Made by a program: the position numbers and the translations under genes | Assembly (NCBI RefSeq): GCF_900167255.1 | Contig: NZ_FUYB01000003.1 | Location: forward strand, 1 to 64,000 | Origin: Thiothrix eikelboomii | Lineage (GTDB): Bacteria > Pseudomonadota > Gammaproteobacteria > Thiotrichales > Thiotrichaceae | DNA: 64,000 nt | Reading direction: 5' to 3' | In this document: piece after piece, positions 18,526 to 29,078 of the stretch | Position numbering within the stretch: the stretch's first letter is position 1 | Layout of the letters: each line of letters starts with the position of its first letter | Notes under the pieces: model-generated | Database searches by the model: none | What the model saw: the letters and a program-made list of their open reading frames with translations, nothing else | Told to the model about the DNA's origin: nothing

Positions 18526-20817
18526 ATGTTAAGCGCTGAAGTGGAAGAATCAATCAATACGCTGTTTCGCAATGCTCGGGAGCGCCACCACGAATTTGTT
18601 ACAGTTGAGCATTTATTATTGGCCATGTTGGATAACCCAAGTGCCTCAATAGCCTTAAAAGCTTGTGGTGTCGATATGCCAAGCTTACGGCGCGAGCTGG
18701 AAACCTTTATTGATGAAAATACGCCAATATTACCTGCAAGTGATCAACGTGATGTACAACCGACCTTAGGTTTTCAGCGCGTGATTCATCGAGCTGTTTA
18801 TAGTGCACAATCATCACGTAAAGGTGAGGTCACGGGTGATGCTATTTTAGTCGCCATTTTTGGTGAACCTGAGTCGCATGCCGTGTTTTTCTTATCGCAG
18901 CGTGATGTAGCACGACTCGATATAGTCAATTTTCTCTCTCACGGTATTCGTAAAGACGAACACATTGGCAGGCGTGATAACGATGAGGGCAATAATATGG
19001 ATTCCTCTGGCAATAATGGCGAACAGCAAGATACTGAATTAAGCGAAGGCAAGCAGAAGCCGCTGGATCAGTTCGCTAGCAATCTCAATCAACTCGCGTT
19101 AGAAGGCCGCATCGACCCTTTGATTGGGCGGGATAATGAAATTGAGCGCACGGTGCAAGTCTTATGCCGGCGGCGTAAAAACAATCCTTTGCTGGTAGGT
19201 GAAGCTGGGGTTGGCAAGACAGCGATTGCTGAAGGTTTGGCTAAGCGGATTGTTGATGGTGAGGTACCTGAGATTTTAGCGAATGCAGTGATTTACTCGC
19301 TCGATATGGGTTCATTACTAGCAGGCACTAAATACCGGGGCGACTTTGAAAAGCGTTTAAAAGCCGTGATTCAGCAAATCAAAGAGGAACCGCATGCAGT
19401 GCTGTTCATTGATGAGATTCACACTATCATTGGTGCCGGTGCAACCTCTGGCGGCACAATGGATGCTTCCAATCTCATTAAACCCGTTCTATCTTCGGGG
19501 GAATTGAAATGTATCGGTTCGACGACCTTTCAAGAGTACAACAGTGTTTTTGAGAAAGATCGTGCCTTGGCTCGGCGTTTCCAGAAAATTGATGTGAATG
19601 AGCCGAGTGTCGAGGAAACCTATGAAATTTTAAAAGGTTTACGCTCCCGTTTTGAGGATCATCATCAGGTTAAATACACGATGCCAGCGCTGAAAGCGGC
19701 TGCTGAATTAGCTGCACGTTATATCAATGATCGGCATTTACCCGATAAAGCCATTGATGTCATTGATGAAGCGGGCGCGAATCGCCGCTTGAAACCGACT
19801 GCCAATCGGAAGAAAACGATTTCAGTTACTGATATTGAGGAAATTGTTGCAAAGATTGCGCGGATTCCACCCAAAACCGTTTCTAGCTCCGATATGGATA
19901 TGTTGAAGAATTTGGAGCGGGATCTAAAAATGGTGATTTTTGGTCAAGAATCAGCGATTGAACAGCTGACTTCAGCGATTAAAATGGCACGTTCTGGCTT
20001 ACGCGATGAAACTAAACCGATTGGCTCTTTCTTATTCGCAGGGCCGACTGGGGTTGGTAAAACCGAGGTGACTAAACAATTAGCCTTGCGGATGGGCGTA
20101 GAGATGCTGCGCTTTGATATGTCCGAGTACATGGAGCGTCATACAGTTTCACGTTTGATTGGCGCACCTCCGGGCTATGTTGGTTATGATGAAGGTGGTC
20201 TCTTGACGGATGCGGTCAATAAGCATCCACACTCAGTCTTGCTGTTAGACGAAATTGAGAAAGCCCACCCTGATGTTTTCAACTTGCTATTGCAAGTCAT
20301 GGATCATGGCACTTTAACCGATACCAATGGCCGTAAAATTGATTTTCGGAATGTCATTCTCGTGATGACCAGTAATGCAGGGGCAGAAAATATTAGCCGT
20401 AAATCACTGGGCTTTACTAAGCAGGATCACATCAGTGATGCGATGGAGGCGGTCAAGCGCATTTTTACCCCTGAGTTCCGTAATCGCTTAGATGGAATTA
20501 TTCAATTTAATGCCTTAACGGATACGGTGATTCGCTCGGTTGTCGATAAGTTCGTGATTAAGTTAGAAGTACAGTTACAGCAAAAAGGCGTCACTTTGTT
20601 GGTCGATGAAGCAGCGCGTGATTGGCTCGCTGAAAAAGGCTATGACCCACTCATGGGGGCGCGCCCAATGGAACGCGTCATCCAAGAGCATATTAAGCGC
20701 CCATTAGCGGATGCTTTATTGTTCGGAGAGTTAGCCAACGGTGGGCGGGTTGAGGTATCCGTGGAGAACGATACTTTAGCGCTAAACTATGAAGCGACTG
20801 AAGCGGCGGCTATCTAA
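18526..20817 (+). CDS. clpA: ATP-dependent Clp protease ATP-binding subunit ClpA
   Basis: ClpA is the AAA+ unfoldase of the ClpAP protease. From ATG 18526 ([14 protein letters not shown]) it has 763 residues, the normal length. The order is an N-terminal Clp-N repeat domain (1-145), an acidic/Asn-rich linker (about 145-175), D1 with Walker A GEAGVGKT and Walker B VLFIDEIH, and D2 with GPTGVGKT and [15 protein letters not shown] ClpP-binding loop would lie in D2. An in-frame ATG at 18469 lies inside clpS and is not favoured. Confidence 0.97.
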   Translation: MLSAEVEESINTLFRNARERHHEFVTVEHLLLAMLDNPSASIALKACGVDMPSLRRELETFIDENTPILPASDQRDVQPTLGFQRVIHRAVYSAQSSRKGEVTGDAILVAIFGEPESHAVFFLSQRDVARLDIVNFLSHGIRKDEHIGRRDNDEGNNMDSSGNNGEQQDTELSEGKQKPLDQFASNLNQLALEGRIDPLIGRDNEIERTVQVLCRRRKNNPLLVGEAGVGKTAIAEGLAKRIVDGEVPEILANAVIYSLDMGSLLAGTKYRGDFEKRLKAVIQQIKEEPHAVLFIDEIHTIIGAGATSGGTMDASNLIKPVLSSGELKCIGSTTFQEYNSVFEKDRALARRFQKIDVNEPSVEETYEILKGLRSRFEDHHQVKYTMPALKAAAELAARYINDRHLPDKAIDVIDEAGANRRLKPTANRKKTISVTDIEEIVAKIARIPPKTVSSSDMDMLKNLERDLKMVIFGQESAIEQLTSAIKMARSGLRDETKPIGSFLFAGPTGVGKTEVTKQLALRMGVEMLRFDMSEYMERHTVSRLIGAPPGYVGYDEGGLLTDAVNKHPHSVLLLDEIEKAHPDVFNLLLQVMDHGTLTDTNGRKIDFRNVILVMTSNAGAENISRKSLGFTKQDHISDAMEAVKRIFTPEFRNRLDGIIQFNALTDTVIRSVVDKFVIKLEVQLQQKGVTLLVDEAARDWLAEKGYDPLMGARPMERVIQEHIKRPLADALLFGELANGGRVEVSVENDTLALNYEATEAAAI

Positions 20818-20828
20818 GCCAGCTTGAA

Positions 20829-20852
20829 GGCTGGGAGTTGAGACTCCTAGCC
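20829..20852. terminator. Bidirectional terminator between clpA and infA
   Basis: GGCTGGGAGT at 20829-20838 pairs with ACTCCTAGCC at 20843-20852 with one mismatch. It fills the 35-base gap between the converging clpA and infA genes, with TTATTTA following on the plus strand. Confidence 0.55.
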
Positions 20853-21071
20853 TTATTTACTGCGATAGCTGATACGGCCTTTGGTTAAATCATAAGGCGT
20901 AAGTTGAACAGTTACACGATCACCTGTCAAAATACGAATATAGTTTTTCCGCATGCGACCCGAAATATGTGCCATCACAATATGGTCATTATCTAGCTTT
21001 ACTCGAAACGTGGTATTCGGTAGGGTGTCAATGACAGTCCCTTCCATTTCAATATAATCTTCTCTCGCCAT
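20853..21071 (-). CDS. infA: Translation initiation factor IF-1
   Basis: IF-1 binds the ribosomal A site during initiation. The 72-residue single OB-fold protein ([13 protein letters not shown]...[10 protein letters not shown], then [20 protein letters not shown] and RISYRSK) matches the universal bacterial family along its length. The clpA-infA convergence is common in this class. A plausible sigma-70 promoter lies about 50-75 bases upstream. Confidence 0.97.
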   Translation of the reverse strand: MAREDYIEMEGTVIDTLPNTTFRVKLDNDHIVMAHISGRMRKNYIRILTGDRVTVQLTPYDLTKGRISYRSK

Positions 21072-21119
21072 AATTCCTTTGCTACAGTGTTAAGCTGCAA
21101 AAATTTCAGTGAAGCGCGT

Positions 21120-21147
21120 ATTATCCTGCCATTCTGGCAGATGACAA
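21120..21147 (-). promoter_or_regulatory. Probable infA promoter
   Basis: On the minus strand TTGTCA (21147-21142) and GATAAT (21125-21120) are 16 bases apart, a good sigma-70 match. The spacer contains a small CTGCC/GGCAG inverted repeat. The leader to infA would be about 40 bases. Confidence 0.5.
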
Positions 21148-21251
21148 GTTCTTTTTGTCAAGCTGCGTGATTTGCTTGTCAAATTCTATTAGCATAGACG
21201 CCAATTTATCCATTGGGCAACCATTTCTCTTCTTTTATTCTGGAGTTAGTC

Positions 21252-22193
21252 ATGGCAATAGCAGGGCTATTCCCTGGGCAAGGGTCTCAGTCATTGGGTA
21301 TGCTTGCTGAATTAGCAACTTCTTTTCCCATCGTTAGGGAAACTTTTGAGCAAGCCTCTTCCATAATAGAGCGTGATCTTTGGCAATTAGCACAAGGTAC
21401 GGATGAAAGTGCTTTAAATAGTACTGAAATTACCCAACCTTTAATGTTAGCGGCAGGTGTCGCAGTGTGGCGCGTATGGCAAGCCCAAGGTGGTTGCCTG
21501 CCTGTCGCAGTGGCAGGGCATAGCTTGGGTGAGTATTCGGCCTTGGTCGCTGCTGAGGTCTTAGAATTCCCTACCGCCGTGGCTTTGGTGGCTAAGCGCG
21601 CCCAATTGATGCAAGCCGCTGTTCCAGAAGGCCTCGGCTCAATGGCAGCTATCTTAGGCTTAACTGATGAGCAAGTGATCACTGCTTGTGAGCAAGCGGC
21701 TCAAGATGAAATCGTCGAGGCTGTCAATTTTAACGCCCCAGAGCAAGTGGTCATTGCCGGTAATACCGCTGCTGTTGAGCGTGCTCTTGAAGTGGCCACT
21801 CAGCTTGGGGCTAAAAAAATAGTAAAATTGGCTGTGAGTGTACCTTCACATTGTAGTTTAATGAAGTCAGCGGCTCGCCAATTAGAGACATCTTTAGCAG
21901 CGAGTCGGTTTCATACCGGAAAATTAGCGGTATTGCACAATGTAGACGGTTTAGCTAGAACGGATATTGAGTCAATGCAAACGGCCTTAGCTGAGCAACT
22001 GTATCGTCCTGTGCGTTGGGTCACGACGATTCGACAGCTACAAAGCCAGTATGCAGCGAAGGTGATGCTTGAGTTTGGACCAGGTAAAGTGTTAACCGGC
22101 TTAAATCGGCGGATTGAGCGGCGGATGGATGCGATCTGTATTAGTGATCATGCCAGCCTAGAGGCTGCTTTGAAATTGTGTCAGGGGAGTTAA
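21252..22193 (+). CDS. fabD: Malonyl-CoA:ACP transacylase
   Basis: FabD loads malonyl groups onto ACP for fatty-acid elongation. From ATG 21252 (MAIAGLFPGQGSQSLG) there are 313 residues. The catalytic serine S91 lies in GHSLGEYSALVA, and the catalytic His is in SVPSHCSLM. A 39-base in-frame extension from 21213 is possible but lacks family character. It starts the fabD-fabG-acpP-fabF cluster; fabH and plsX, which often precede it, are not adjacent here. Confidence 0.96.
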   Translation: MAIAGLFPGQGSQSLGMLAELATSFPIVRETFEQASSIIERDLWQLAQGTDESALNSTEITQPLMLAAGVAVWRVWQAQGGCLPVAVAGHSLGEYSALVAAEVLEFPTAVALVAKRAQLMQAAVPEGLGSMAAILGLTDEQVITACEQAAQDEIVEAVNFNAPEQVVIAGNTAAVERALEVATQLGAKKIVKLAVSVPSHCSLMKSAARQLETSLAASRFHTGKLAVLHNVDGLARTDIESMQTALAEQLYRPVRWVTTIRQLQSQYAAKVMLEFGPGKVLTGLNRRIERRMDAICISDHASLEAALKLCQGS

Positions 22194-22196
22194 GTC

Positions 22197-22952
22197 GTGT
22201 CAGGATTATTTAGTTTACACGGTGAGCTGGCTTTGGTGACAGGTGCAAGTCGCGGTATTGGCCGAGCGATTGCTGAAATGCTCGGCCAGCAAGGTGCAAC
22301 CGTGATTGGCACTGCAACGAGTGAGCAAGGCGCTGCTGCAATTACCGAGTATTTAACAGCCGCAGGTATCCAAGGCCAAGGTAAGGTCTTGGATGTCGCT
22401 AGTCATGAGTCAATTGATGCTCTCTTGGCTGCTTTGACTAAGGAATACGGTGGGATTAGCATTTTAGTGAATAATGCAGGCATTACTCGTGATAATCTTT
22501 TAATGCGGATGAAAGATGAGGAATGGGAGTCTATCATTAATACTAATCTCACCTCGATTTTTCGCATGAGTAAGGCGTGTATTCGCTCAATGATGAAGGC
22601 GAAAAAAGGGCGCATTATCTCGATCTCCTCAGTAGTGGGAGCGAGTGGTAATCCGGGGCAAACGAACTATGCGGCGGCTAAAGCGGGTTTAGTGGGCTTT
22701 TCTAAGTCCTTAGCCCGTGAGGTAGGTTCGCGGAATATCACCGTGAATGTAGTGGCTCCCGGTTTTATTGATACCGATATGACCCGCGAATTATCAGAGG
22801 ATCAACGGGCAGCTATTTTTCAGAATATCCCCTTGGCTCGTTTGGGCCAAGCTCAGGAAATAGCGGCAGCGGTGGTTTATTTGGCTTCGCCGTTGGGGGC
22901 GTATGTGACAGGTGAAACCATTCATGTGAATGGTGGAATGTATATGGCATAG
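22197..22952 (+). CDS. fabG: 3-oxoacyl-[ACP] reductase
   Basis: FabG performs the NADPH-dependent reduction step of fatty-acid elongation. The 251-residue short-chain dehydrogenase has TGASRGIGRA (15-24), NNAG (92-95) and the Ser-Tyr-Lys triad with Tyr158 and Lys162 (YAAAK). It uses a GTG start at 22197, just after fabD, preceded by AGGGGAG. Confidence 0.96.
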   Translation: MSGLFSLHGELALVTGASRGIGRAIAEMLGQQGATVIGTATSEQGAAAITEYLTAAGIQGQGKVLDVASHESIDALLAALTKEYGGISILVNNAGITRDNLLMRMKDEEWESIINTNLTSIFRMSKACIRSMMKAKKGRIISISSVVGASGNPGQTNYAAAKAGLVGFSKSLAREVGSRNITVNVVAPGFIDTDMTRELSEDQRAAIFQNIPLARLGQAQEIAAAVVYLASPLGAYVTGETIHVNGGMYMA

Positions 22953-23047
22953 GTGGTTTTCTACCTTTGCATAACTGGCAAGCATGGAAGGTTTTCAATA
23001 CAATAAGCCTTCGATGCTAAGCATTTTAATTTAGAGGAACTAAAAAC

Positions 23048-23287
23048 ATGAGTATTGAAGCTCGCGTCAAAGCTATCGTGGTCGAGCAGTTGGGAGTGGA
23101 CGAGTCTGAAGTAACAAACGCATCTTCTTTTATTGATGATTTGGGCGCTGATTCATTAGATACCGTTGAGCTGGTGATGGCACTGGAAGAAGAGTTCGGT
23201 ACAGAAATCCCTGATGAAGAAGCTGAAAAAATCACTACGGTGCAAGCGGCGATTGATTATATCAATGCCCACCAAGCTTCAGCTTAA
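23048..23287 (+). CDS. acpP: Acyl carrier protein
   Basis: This 79-residue acidic protein carries growing acyl chains on a phosphopantetheine attached to Ser36 in [10 protein letters not shown]. The strong GAGGAAC ribosome site suits a highly expressed gene. It lies between fabG and fabF in the usual order. Confidence 0.97.
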   Translation: MSIEARVKAIVVEQLGVDESEVTNASSFIDDLGADSLDTVELVMALEEEFGTEIPDEEAEKITTVQAAIDYINAHQASA

Positions 23288-23316
23288 TCTCTTAAAGATT
23301 AGCTAACCTCAAACTC

Positions 23317-23340
23317 GTAGCCCTGCCTTGTTAGGGTTAC
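23317..23340 (+). terminator. Possible hairpin between acpP and fabF
   Basis: GTAGCCCT at 23317-23324 can pair with AGGGTTAC at 23333-23340, with a G-T pair. The following bases are GGTTTTC, a weak T-tract. It could partly terminate after the abundant acpP message. Confidence 0.4.
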
Positions 23341-23383
23341 GGTTTTCGGTCAGAACAATCTCTTTTCATGAAGGTATCCGAGT

Positions 23384-24628
23384 TTGTCTAAAAGGCGTGT
23401 AGTAGTAACCGGTTTAGGTATTGTTTCTCCCGTAGGCTCTAGCTTAGCAACGGCATGGGACAATATTAAAGCGGGTCAAAGTGGTATTAATACCATCAGC
23501 CCTGAGCTATTTGATGCTAGTGAGTTCAGTGTCCGTATTGCTGGAAATGTAAAAGGTTTTAAGGTCGATGATTACATCAAACCTAAAGACCAGAAGAAAA
23601 TGGATGCTTTTATCCATTACGGAATTGGTGCTGGCGTCGATGCAATTCGGGATTCAGGTTTAGAGGTCACTGAGGCCAATGCTGAACGTATTGGGGTTTT
23701 GATGGGTTCGGGCATCGGTGGATTACAAACTATTGAACGTAATTACACAGCTTTTTTGAATGGCGGCGCCCGCAAGATTTCTCCTTTCTTTGTACCCGCT
23801 AGCATTATTAATATGGTGGCAGGCAATCTTTCGATTATGTTTGGTTTAAAAGGTCCGAATATGTCGATTGTGTCTGCTTGTGCGACGGCAACTCACAGTA
23901 TCGGCGATGCGGCACGGATGATCGTCTACGGCGATGCAGATGTAATGGTCGCTGGTGGTGCGGAAATGGGATCAACGCCCTTAGGTATTGGTGGCTTTGC
24001 AGCGGCACGCGCTTTATCGACACGCAATGATGACCCCACCGCCGCGAGTCGTCCTTGGGATGTTGGTCGTGATGGCTTCGTGCTCGGTGATGGTGCAGGG
24101 GTCTTAGTCTTAGAAGAGTATGAGCACGCTAAAGCCCGTGGTGCACGTATTTATTGTGAATTAGTCGGTTATGGAATGAGTAGTGATGCTTATCACATGA
24201 CTTCACCTTCAGAAGGCGGGGAAGGTGCGGCGCGTTGCATGCGGAATGCTTTACGGGATGCAGGTTTAAACCCTGATCAAGTCGATTATATCAATGCTCA
24301 TGGCACTTCGACACCTGCTGGTGATAAAGCAGAAACCTTTGCGGTTAAATTAGCCTTAGGTGATCATGCTTATAAAACAGCTGTTAGCTCTACCAAGTCA
24401 ATGACTGGGCATTTATTAGGTGCTGCAGGCGGGATCGAAGCTGTATTTAGTGCGATGGCCATTTATGAGCAAGTGCTACCACCGACGATTAATCTCGATC
24501 AGCAAGATCCAGAATGTGATTTAGATTATGTTCCTAATGTCGCACGTGAGACATCAGTTAAGATTGCGATGAGCAATTCTTTTGGTTTTGGTGGCACCAA
24601 CGGCACTTTGATCTTCAAGAAGATTTAA
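23384..24628 (+). CDS. fabF: 3-oxoacyl-[ACP] synthase II
   Basis: FabF condenses malonyl-ACP with acyl-ACP. The 414-residue thiolase-fold protein has the catalytic Cys166 in SACATATHS and the two histidines in [12 protein letters not shown] and [13 protein letters not shown]. The start is TTG at 23384, which gives the normal N-terminus [10 protein letters not shown]; an AAGG nine bases upstream supports it. The nearby ATG at 23368 is out of frame. Confidence 0.96.
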   Translation: MSKRRVVVTGLGIVSPVGSSLATAWDNIKAGQSGINTISPELFDASEFSVRIAGNVKGFKVDDYIKPKDQKKMDAFIHYGIGAGVDAIRDSGLEVTEANAERIGVLMGSGIGGLQTIERNYTAFLNGGARKISPFFVPASIINMVAGNLSIMFGLKGPNMSIVSACATATHSIGDAARMIVYGDADVMVAGGAEMGSTPLGIGGFAAARALSTRNDDPTAASRPWDVGRDGFVLGDGAGVLVLEEYEHAKARGARIYCELVGYGMSSDAYHMTSPSEGGEGAARCMRNALRDAGLNPDQVDYINAHGTSTPAGDKAETFAVKLALGDHAYKTAVSSTKSMTGHLLGAAGGIEAVFSAMAIYEQVLPPTINLDQQDPECDLDYVPNVARETSVKIAMSNSFGFGGTNGTLIFKKI

Positions 24629-24673
24629 AGCGCTGCACACAAACACAATGCAGATAGAAGGCACATAGGAGAG

Positions 24674-24700
24674 GAAGTAAGTTGTTTTAGCTTACTTCTT
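24674..24700 (+). terminator. Stem-loop after fabF
   Basis: GAAGTAAG at 24674-24681 pairs with CTTACTTC at 24691-24698, followed by TT and a T-poor stretch. It sits 46 bases after the fabF stop and probably ends the fab transcript, with mltG starting anew at 24806. Confidence 0.5.
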
Positions 24701-24805
24701 GGCATTCTTATTGGCACTAAAAATAATAAAAATCTATAGGCTTAGCTTGGCAATTCATAAGCTTTGTTCTATGTTAGACTCAGCCCGATTTTTTGAGAGT
24801 CATTC

Positions 24806-25870
24806 ATGCGGTTTGTTTTAAAGTTGGTTCTATTCTTAGCCCTGTTAATAGGAATAGTTGCTGGGGTCTTTTACCAACAATATCAATCATTTATTCAGCA
24901 AACTCTGAATATCGCTGCTGATCAATCCGTCCATTTTGAGGTTAAACCGGGTAGTCATATTCGCCAAGTGACTCAGCAGCTGGTTGAGGCTGATTTGCTG
25001 CCCAAAACCACTTTGCTACCTGCTGATTATCTTTTTTTAGCTCAAGCCCGTTTTAGCAAGCAAGCGAATAAGCTAAAAGCAGGTGAATATGTTTTAGAGG
25101 CTGGGATGACGCCCGCTGATCTGTTGACACGGTTAGCCTCGGGTAAAACCCTACAATATCAATTAGGGATTATCGAAGGCCATACCTTCAAAGAATTGGT
25201 CAAGGCGATTCAAGAACATCCCCATATTAAACAAACCTTGAGTGCAGAGGATTATAAAAATATCATGCCTAAACTCGGGGGCGCGCTGGGTGAGTCGGCA
25301 GAAGGCTGGTTTTATCCAGATACCTATAATTTTCCGCGTGGCACGACTGATCTTGAAGTACTTAAACGTAGTCATCAAGCCATGCGTACTTATTTAATGC
25401 AAGCATGGGAGCAGCGTGAACCCCATCCTTTGATTAAAACTCCTTATCAAGCTCTAGTGCTCGCCTCACTCGTTGAGAAGGAAACTGGTATGTCGGATGA
25501 GCGCCCATTGATTGCTCGTGTGTTTTTGACACGCCTTGAAAAGAACATGCTATTGCAAACCGACCCTGCCGTGATTTATGGTATGGGTGAGGCTTATGAA
25601 GGTAATATTCGGAAAAAAGATCTAACCACTGATACGCCTTGGAATACCTATACTCGTTCTGGATTACCACCTACACCGATTGCAACCCCAAGTAAAGCAG
25701 CGATTGATGCCGTTATGCATCCTGCTGAAACTAATTATCTTTACTTCGTGGCAACGGGGACTGGTGATGGTCGGCATTTCTTCTCAGAAAGCTACGAACA
25801 GCATCGTAAAGCCGTGGCTCAATATTTGGCGAATGATAAGAAACGTCAGCAAGGAACGAGTATCCAATGA
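24806..25870 (+). CDS. mltG: Endolytic murein transglycosylase MltG
   Basis: MltG (YceG) cuts nascent peptidoglycan and sets glycan-strand length. The 354-residue protein has one N-terminal membrane helix (about 4-24), a LysM-like region, and a YceG domain with [18 protein letters not shown] carrying the likely catalytic Glu, plus [10 protein letters not shown] and [12 protein letters not shown]. It overlaps tmk by four bases. pabC, often found between fabF and mltG in relatives, is missing here. Confidence 0.95.
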   Translation: MRFVLKLVLFLALLIGIVAGVFYQQYQSFIQQTLNIAADQSVHFEVKPGSHIRQVTQQLVEADLLPKTTLLPADYLFLAQARFSKQANKLKAGEYVLEAGMTPADLLTRLASGKTLQYQLGIIEGHTFKELVKAIQEHPHIKQTLSAEDYKNIMPKLGGALGESAEGWFYPDTYNFPRGTTDLEVLKRSHQAMRTYLMQAWEQREPHPLIKTPYQALVLASLVEKETGMSDERPLIARVFLTRLEKNMLLQTDPAVIYGMGEAYEGNIRKKDLTTDTPWNTYTRSGLPPTPIATPSKAAIDAVMHPAETNYLYFVATGTGDGRHFFSESYEQHRKAVAQYLANDKKRQQGTSIQ

Positions 25871-26538
25871 GTGTTAGCTCTGTCCCATATCAAGGAAAAT
25901 TTATCAGTTTAGAGGGTGGTGAGGGGGCTGGTAAAACCACGAGTCGTGCTTATATCAGTGCCTTTTTAAGGCAGTATGGGATTACTGTTTTAGAAACTCG
26001 TGAACCGGGTGGGACTGAGGTGAGCGAAGCTATTCGCCTGCTTTTATTGAATACTCATTTACCGCCTATGCAGGTGGATACCGAGTTATTATTAATGTTT
26101 GCAGCCCGTAATGAACATCTGCAGCGTAAGATTATTCCAGCTTTACAAGCAGGCGTTTGGGTCATTTGCGACCGCTTTACTGATGCTACTTATGCCTATC
26201 AAGGTGATGGGCGCGGTTTGAGCCAGCAACGTATCGCTGCTTTAGAAACTTGGGTACAAGGTAGTTTACGCCCGGATTATACTTTCTTGTTTGATCTTGA
26301 GGTTGCAGTCGGGATGCAGCGTGTTAAATCACGCTCTCAGCAACTGGGTGATCAGATGGATCGCTTTGAGCAAGAAAATTTAGCATTTTTTGAACGGATT
26401 CGGGCGGGTTATTTAAAACGTGCTCAGCAGTATCCTGATCAATACCGAGTGATTGATGCCGGACAAGATGTAGCCCAAGTCCAACAACAATTGGCGGAGA
26501 TTCTGCAAACCATTATTCTAGATGGAAGCACGGAATGA
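25867..26538 (+). CDS. tmk: Thymidylate kinase
   Basis: Tmk phosphorylates dTMP to dTDP. The 223-residue protein has the P-loop GGEGAGKTT (17-25), the DR(F/Y) motif in [14 protein letters not shown] and a LID with Arg-rich [21 protein letters not shown] overlaps couple it to mltG upstream and holB downstream. Confidence 0.96.
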   Translation: MSVSSVPYQGKFISLEGGEGAGKTTSRAYISAFLRQYGITVLETREPGGTEVSEAIRLLLLNTHLPPMQVDTELLLMFAARNEHLQRKIIPALQAGVWVICDRFTDATYAYQGDGRGLSQQRIAALETWVQGSLRPDYTFLFDLEVAVGMQRVKSRSQQLGDQMDRFEQENLAFFERIRAGYLKRAQQYPDQYRVIDAGQDVAQVQQQLAEILQTIILDGSTE

Positions 26539-27500
26539 CTGATTTGCTAGCAGTCACCTATGCTTGGCATCAAACCATTTGGCAGCAACTCAAGGTTGCA
26601 CGTCAACAGCAACATTTACCGCATGCTTTATTATTTAGTGGGCAACTAGGTTGTGGCCATGAGCATCTCGTGTATGCTTTAGCGCAAAGCCTTTTGTGTT
26701 TGCAGCCGGATGCAGCTGCTTATGCTTGTGGGCAGTGCCGTAGTTGTAAAGTATTTGCAGCACAAGCCCATCCAGATTTCATGCTGTTAGACCTAGCTGA
26801 AGATAAGCAAGTCATTACCGTGGAGCAGGTACGGAGTTTGCATCATTTTTTAGAGCTGAGTCGCAGTTATAGCCCTCATCGAGTCGTTATGATTATCCAT
26901 GCTGATGCTATGAATACGAATGCAGCGAATAGTTTATTAAAGTCATTAGAAGAACCCGCTGATAACTCTTATATTTTATTATTTACCGCTCATCCTACAC
27001 AGTTGATGCCAACGATTCGGAGTCGTTGCCAGCAACTCCGCTTAGCCAGCCCCAATCAAGCACAAGCTTTAACTTGGTTACAAGCTCAAGCTTTAGGGCA
27101 AACAACTGCGCATAAGTTATTAGCGATAACAGGGGGTAGACCCTTAGCTGCTTTAGTGGAAGAGTCTGGCGAGCGGTTACAGCAACAAACTTTATTTTTT
27201 AATCATTTAATAGCGGTTTTAGCCGGAAATTTAAGCTTAACTGAGGTTGCCACTCAATGGGAAAAGTATGACCGCCAAGAGCTGCTTAATTGGCAGTTAA
27301 CTTGGGTACAACAGTGGATTCGCCAATCGCTAGCGGGGGTAGGGGATACCACAACCCTTGAGCTGACTGAGCTAACTCGCTACCTTAAGCCGGATACAGC
27401 ATGGCAGCTTTATGAACGTTTATTAGAGTTAAAAGCCTTAGCCACTCATCCGCTGAATGGGCGCTTATTGGTTGAAAATATGTTAGCTTTATGGTTTTGA
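26535..27500 (+). CDS. holB: DNA polymerase III subunit delta'
   Basis: HolB is a clamp-loader subunit. The 321-residue AAA+-like protein has a degenerate P-loop ([11 protein letters not shown]), as usual for delta', a zinc-binding cysteine set (C-x8-CGQCRSC from about residue 55), the [22 protein letters not shown] sensor region and the SRC arginine-finger motif. It starts inside the tmk stop (ATGA). Confidence 0.93.
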   Translation: MTDLLAVTYAWHQTIWQQLKVARQQQHLPHALLFSGQLGCGHEHLVYALAQSLLCLQPDAAAYACGQCRSCKVFAAQAHPDFMLLDLAEDKQVITVEQVRSLHHFLELSRSYSPHRVVMIIHADAMNTNAANSLLKSLEEPADNSYILLFTAHPTQLMPTIRSRCQQLRLASPNQAQALTWLQAQALGQTTAHKLLAITGGRPLAALVEESGERLQQQTLFFNHLIAVLAGNLSLTEVATQWEKYDRQELLNWQLTWVQQWIRQSLAGVGDTTTLELTELTRYLKPDTAWQLYERLLELKALATHPLNGRLLVENMLALWF

Positions 27501-27535
27501 TTCTGTATTTTGATTAGATATAACCAACGATAAGC

Positions 27536-27871
27536 ATGGAACCGATAAAAATATCTTTTAGCTTAGCTGATCGAGCCGCTTTACATAATCATTATCTACC
27601 GATGGTGAAAGGGGGCGGGTTATTTGTACCAACTAAAGAAGCCCTCAATTTTGGTGATCGGGTACAAGTACAAGTGGAATTATTAAGTGAAAAGCAAAAA
27701 GCTGCTGTACCCGGTCGAGTCGTATGGATTACACCAGGTGGTGCTATTCGCAGCCTTGCTCAAGGTGTAGGGATTCAAATTATTGGTGAGCATCAACCGC
27801 GTATTCAACAGTATTTTGAGGGTTTGCTGGGAGATAATCTATTACAGGCACCGCCTCGTGCTTGTTACTAA
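27536..27871 (+). CDS. pilZ: PilZ-domain type IV pilus protein
   Basis: The 111-residue protein matches PilZ of the type IV pilus system: short, with GGGLFVPTKEALNFGDRVQVQVEL and PGRVVWITPGGA...GVGIQI. It lacks the RxxxR c-di-GMP-binding motif, as is usual for this subgroup, which works with FimX/PilB. The tmk-holB-pilZ order is conserved in Gammaproteobacteria. The usual next gene, tatD, is absent; instead an AT-rich gap follows. Confidence 0.87.
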   Translation: MEPIKISFSLADRAALHNHYLPMVKGGGLFVPTKEALNFGDRVQVQVELLSEKQKAAVPGRVVWITPGGAIRSLAQGVGIQIIGEHQPRIQQYFEGLLGDNLLQAPPRACY

Positions 27872-28049
27872 TAGATTTTAATAATTAATCATTAATAAAT
27901 TTTTAAAACAATTAGTCACAATTTGCTTAAAAAAAAGGCTATTCCTAATAAAAAATTTTAGATTTACGCTAAAATGAATAGGAACTGAATGCTTACTTAT
28001 CCATCTAACTACTGGGCATTCGTTTATATTCATATTGCAAGGAGGCCGT

Positions 28050-28385
28050 ATGTACATTCGAGGCAAATTGATGCGCTACTTAGCGGTAGCATGGATTCCT
28101 GTAATAATGGTTATCAATACACCTGCGCAGGCACAAGAATTACGTTTAAATTTAGTTGCAACCTTTGAAGATCAACCCGCCATGAAAGACATATCATGGA
28201 CTGTCTATCGTACTGATTCTGATAAGAAAGTAACCTCAGCTAAATATCATTCAACGCATGTAACTTTACCAGCTGGCGATTATCGTGTGGTTGCCACTTT
28301 GACAGAAAATGATAAAACGGTTACTCGTACACGTAGCTTTCAGCTACGTACCTCAGATAGTCGCATTATTGTGCCGATGGACTAA
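28050..28385 (+). CDS. Small secreted protein of unknown function
   Basis: From ATG 28050, after AAGGAGG (28039-28045), the product has 111 residues: a basic start, a hydrophobic core and a likely cleavage at PAQA-QE (about residue 28). A TTG at 28035 would put the ribosome site inside the gene. The mature part is a small beta-sandwich-like domain, with ISWTVYRTD and LPAGDYRVVATL, resembling carboxypeptidase-regulatory or SpaA-like modules seen in larger secreted proteins. I cannot name a family. A strong terminator follows. Confidence 0.7.
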   Translation: MYIRGKLMRYLAVAWIPVIMVINTPAQAQELRLNLVATFEDQPAMKDISWTVYRTDSDKKVTSAKYHSTHVTLPAGDYRVVATLTENDKTVTRTRSFQLRTSDSRIIVPMD

Positions 28386-28410
28386 GGAAAAAGTTAAGAA
28401 TGGAATAGGG

Positions 28411-28448
28411 ACTCAATACCAGTTATTTTGCTGGGTATTGAGTTCTTA
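28411..28448 (+). terminator. Rho-independent terminator
   Basis: ACTCAATACC at 28411-28420 pairs with GGTATTGAGT at 28434-28443, then TCTTATATTT. It ends the small secreted-protein gene. The remaining bases up to grxD (28681) are very AT-rich and must carry the grxD promoter. Confidence 0.7.
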
Positions 28449-28680
28449 TATTTATGCGCATAATGCATATTATGTTAAATAAATACATCTTTTATTTTTG
28501 TTGCAAAAGACTATTTTTTCACCCTTTTCAATCTTGCCTTGCTAGATTCTATTGCTAATAATTTAACATAACATAAAATGTATGAATATATATAAATTAT
28601 CAGTTACTAATAACTAGAATTACCCTTAGTCTTCATACCTAGGTACAATCACTTTTAGACAATCATGAGAGGTTATAAAA

Positions 28681-29010
28681 ATGGACGTCTTAGAACGTAT
28701 TGATGACGCAGTAAAGAACAACCCGGTTATTATTTTTATGAAAGGCACACCACAGATGCCTCAGTGCGGTTTCTCAAGCCGTGCTTCACAGGCATTAATG
28801 CAATGTGGTGAAGAGTTCGCTTATGTCAATGTGCTAAGTGACCCGGAAATCTTCCAAAATCTACCACGCTATGCCGATTGGCCGACCTTTCCACAAATCT
28901 ATATTGATGGAGAATTGATCGGTGGTTGCGATATTACCCTAGAAATGCTGGAGTCTGGCGAGCTGCAAGACGCTATAAAGAAGGCTGTCAAAGGTAAAAC
29001 GTTAGCTTAA
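28681..29010 (+). CDS. grxD: Monothiol glutaredoxin Grx4
   Basis: Grx4-type proteins carry [2Fe-2S] clusters, often with BolA. The 109-residue protein has the CGFS active site at residues 29-32, WPTFPQIYIDGELIGGCDI and the thioredoxin fold of this family. It is a stand-alone gene converging on the TPR-protein gene. Confidence 0.95.
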   Translation: MDVLERIDDAVKNNPVIIFMKGTPQMPQCGFSSRASQALMQCGEEFAYVNVLSDPEIFQNLPRYADWPTFPQIYIDGELIGGCDITLEMLESGELQDAIKKAVKGKTLA

Positions 29011-29041
29011 GTGGCTTAAACTCCACTAAGTTTGATCTCAA

Positions 29042-29069
29042 GGCAGGGTAACTTCTACTCTACCCTGCC
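29042..29069. terminator. Bidirectional stem-loop between grxD and the TPR gene
   Basis: GGCAGGGTA at 29042-29050 pairs with TACCCTGCC at 29061-29069. It lies in the gap between two converging genes. There is no strong T-tract on either strand. Confidence 0.5.
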
Positions 29070-29078
29070 CTAGTCCTA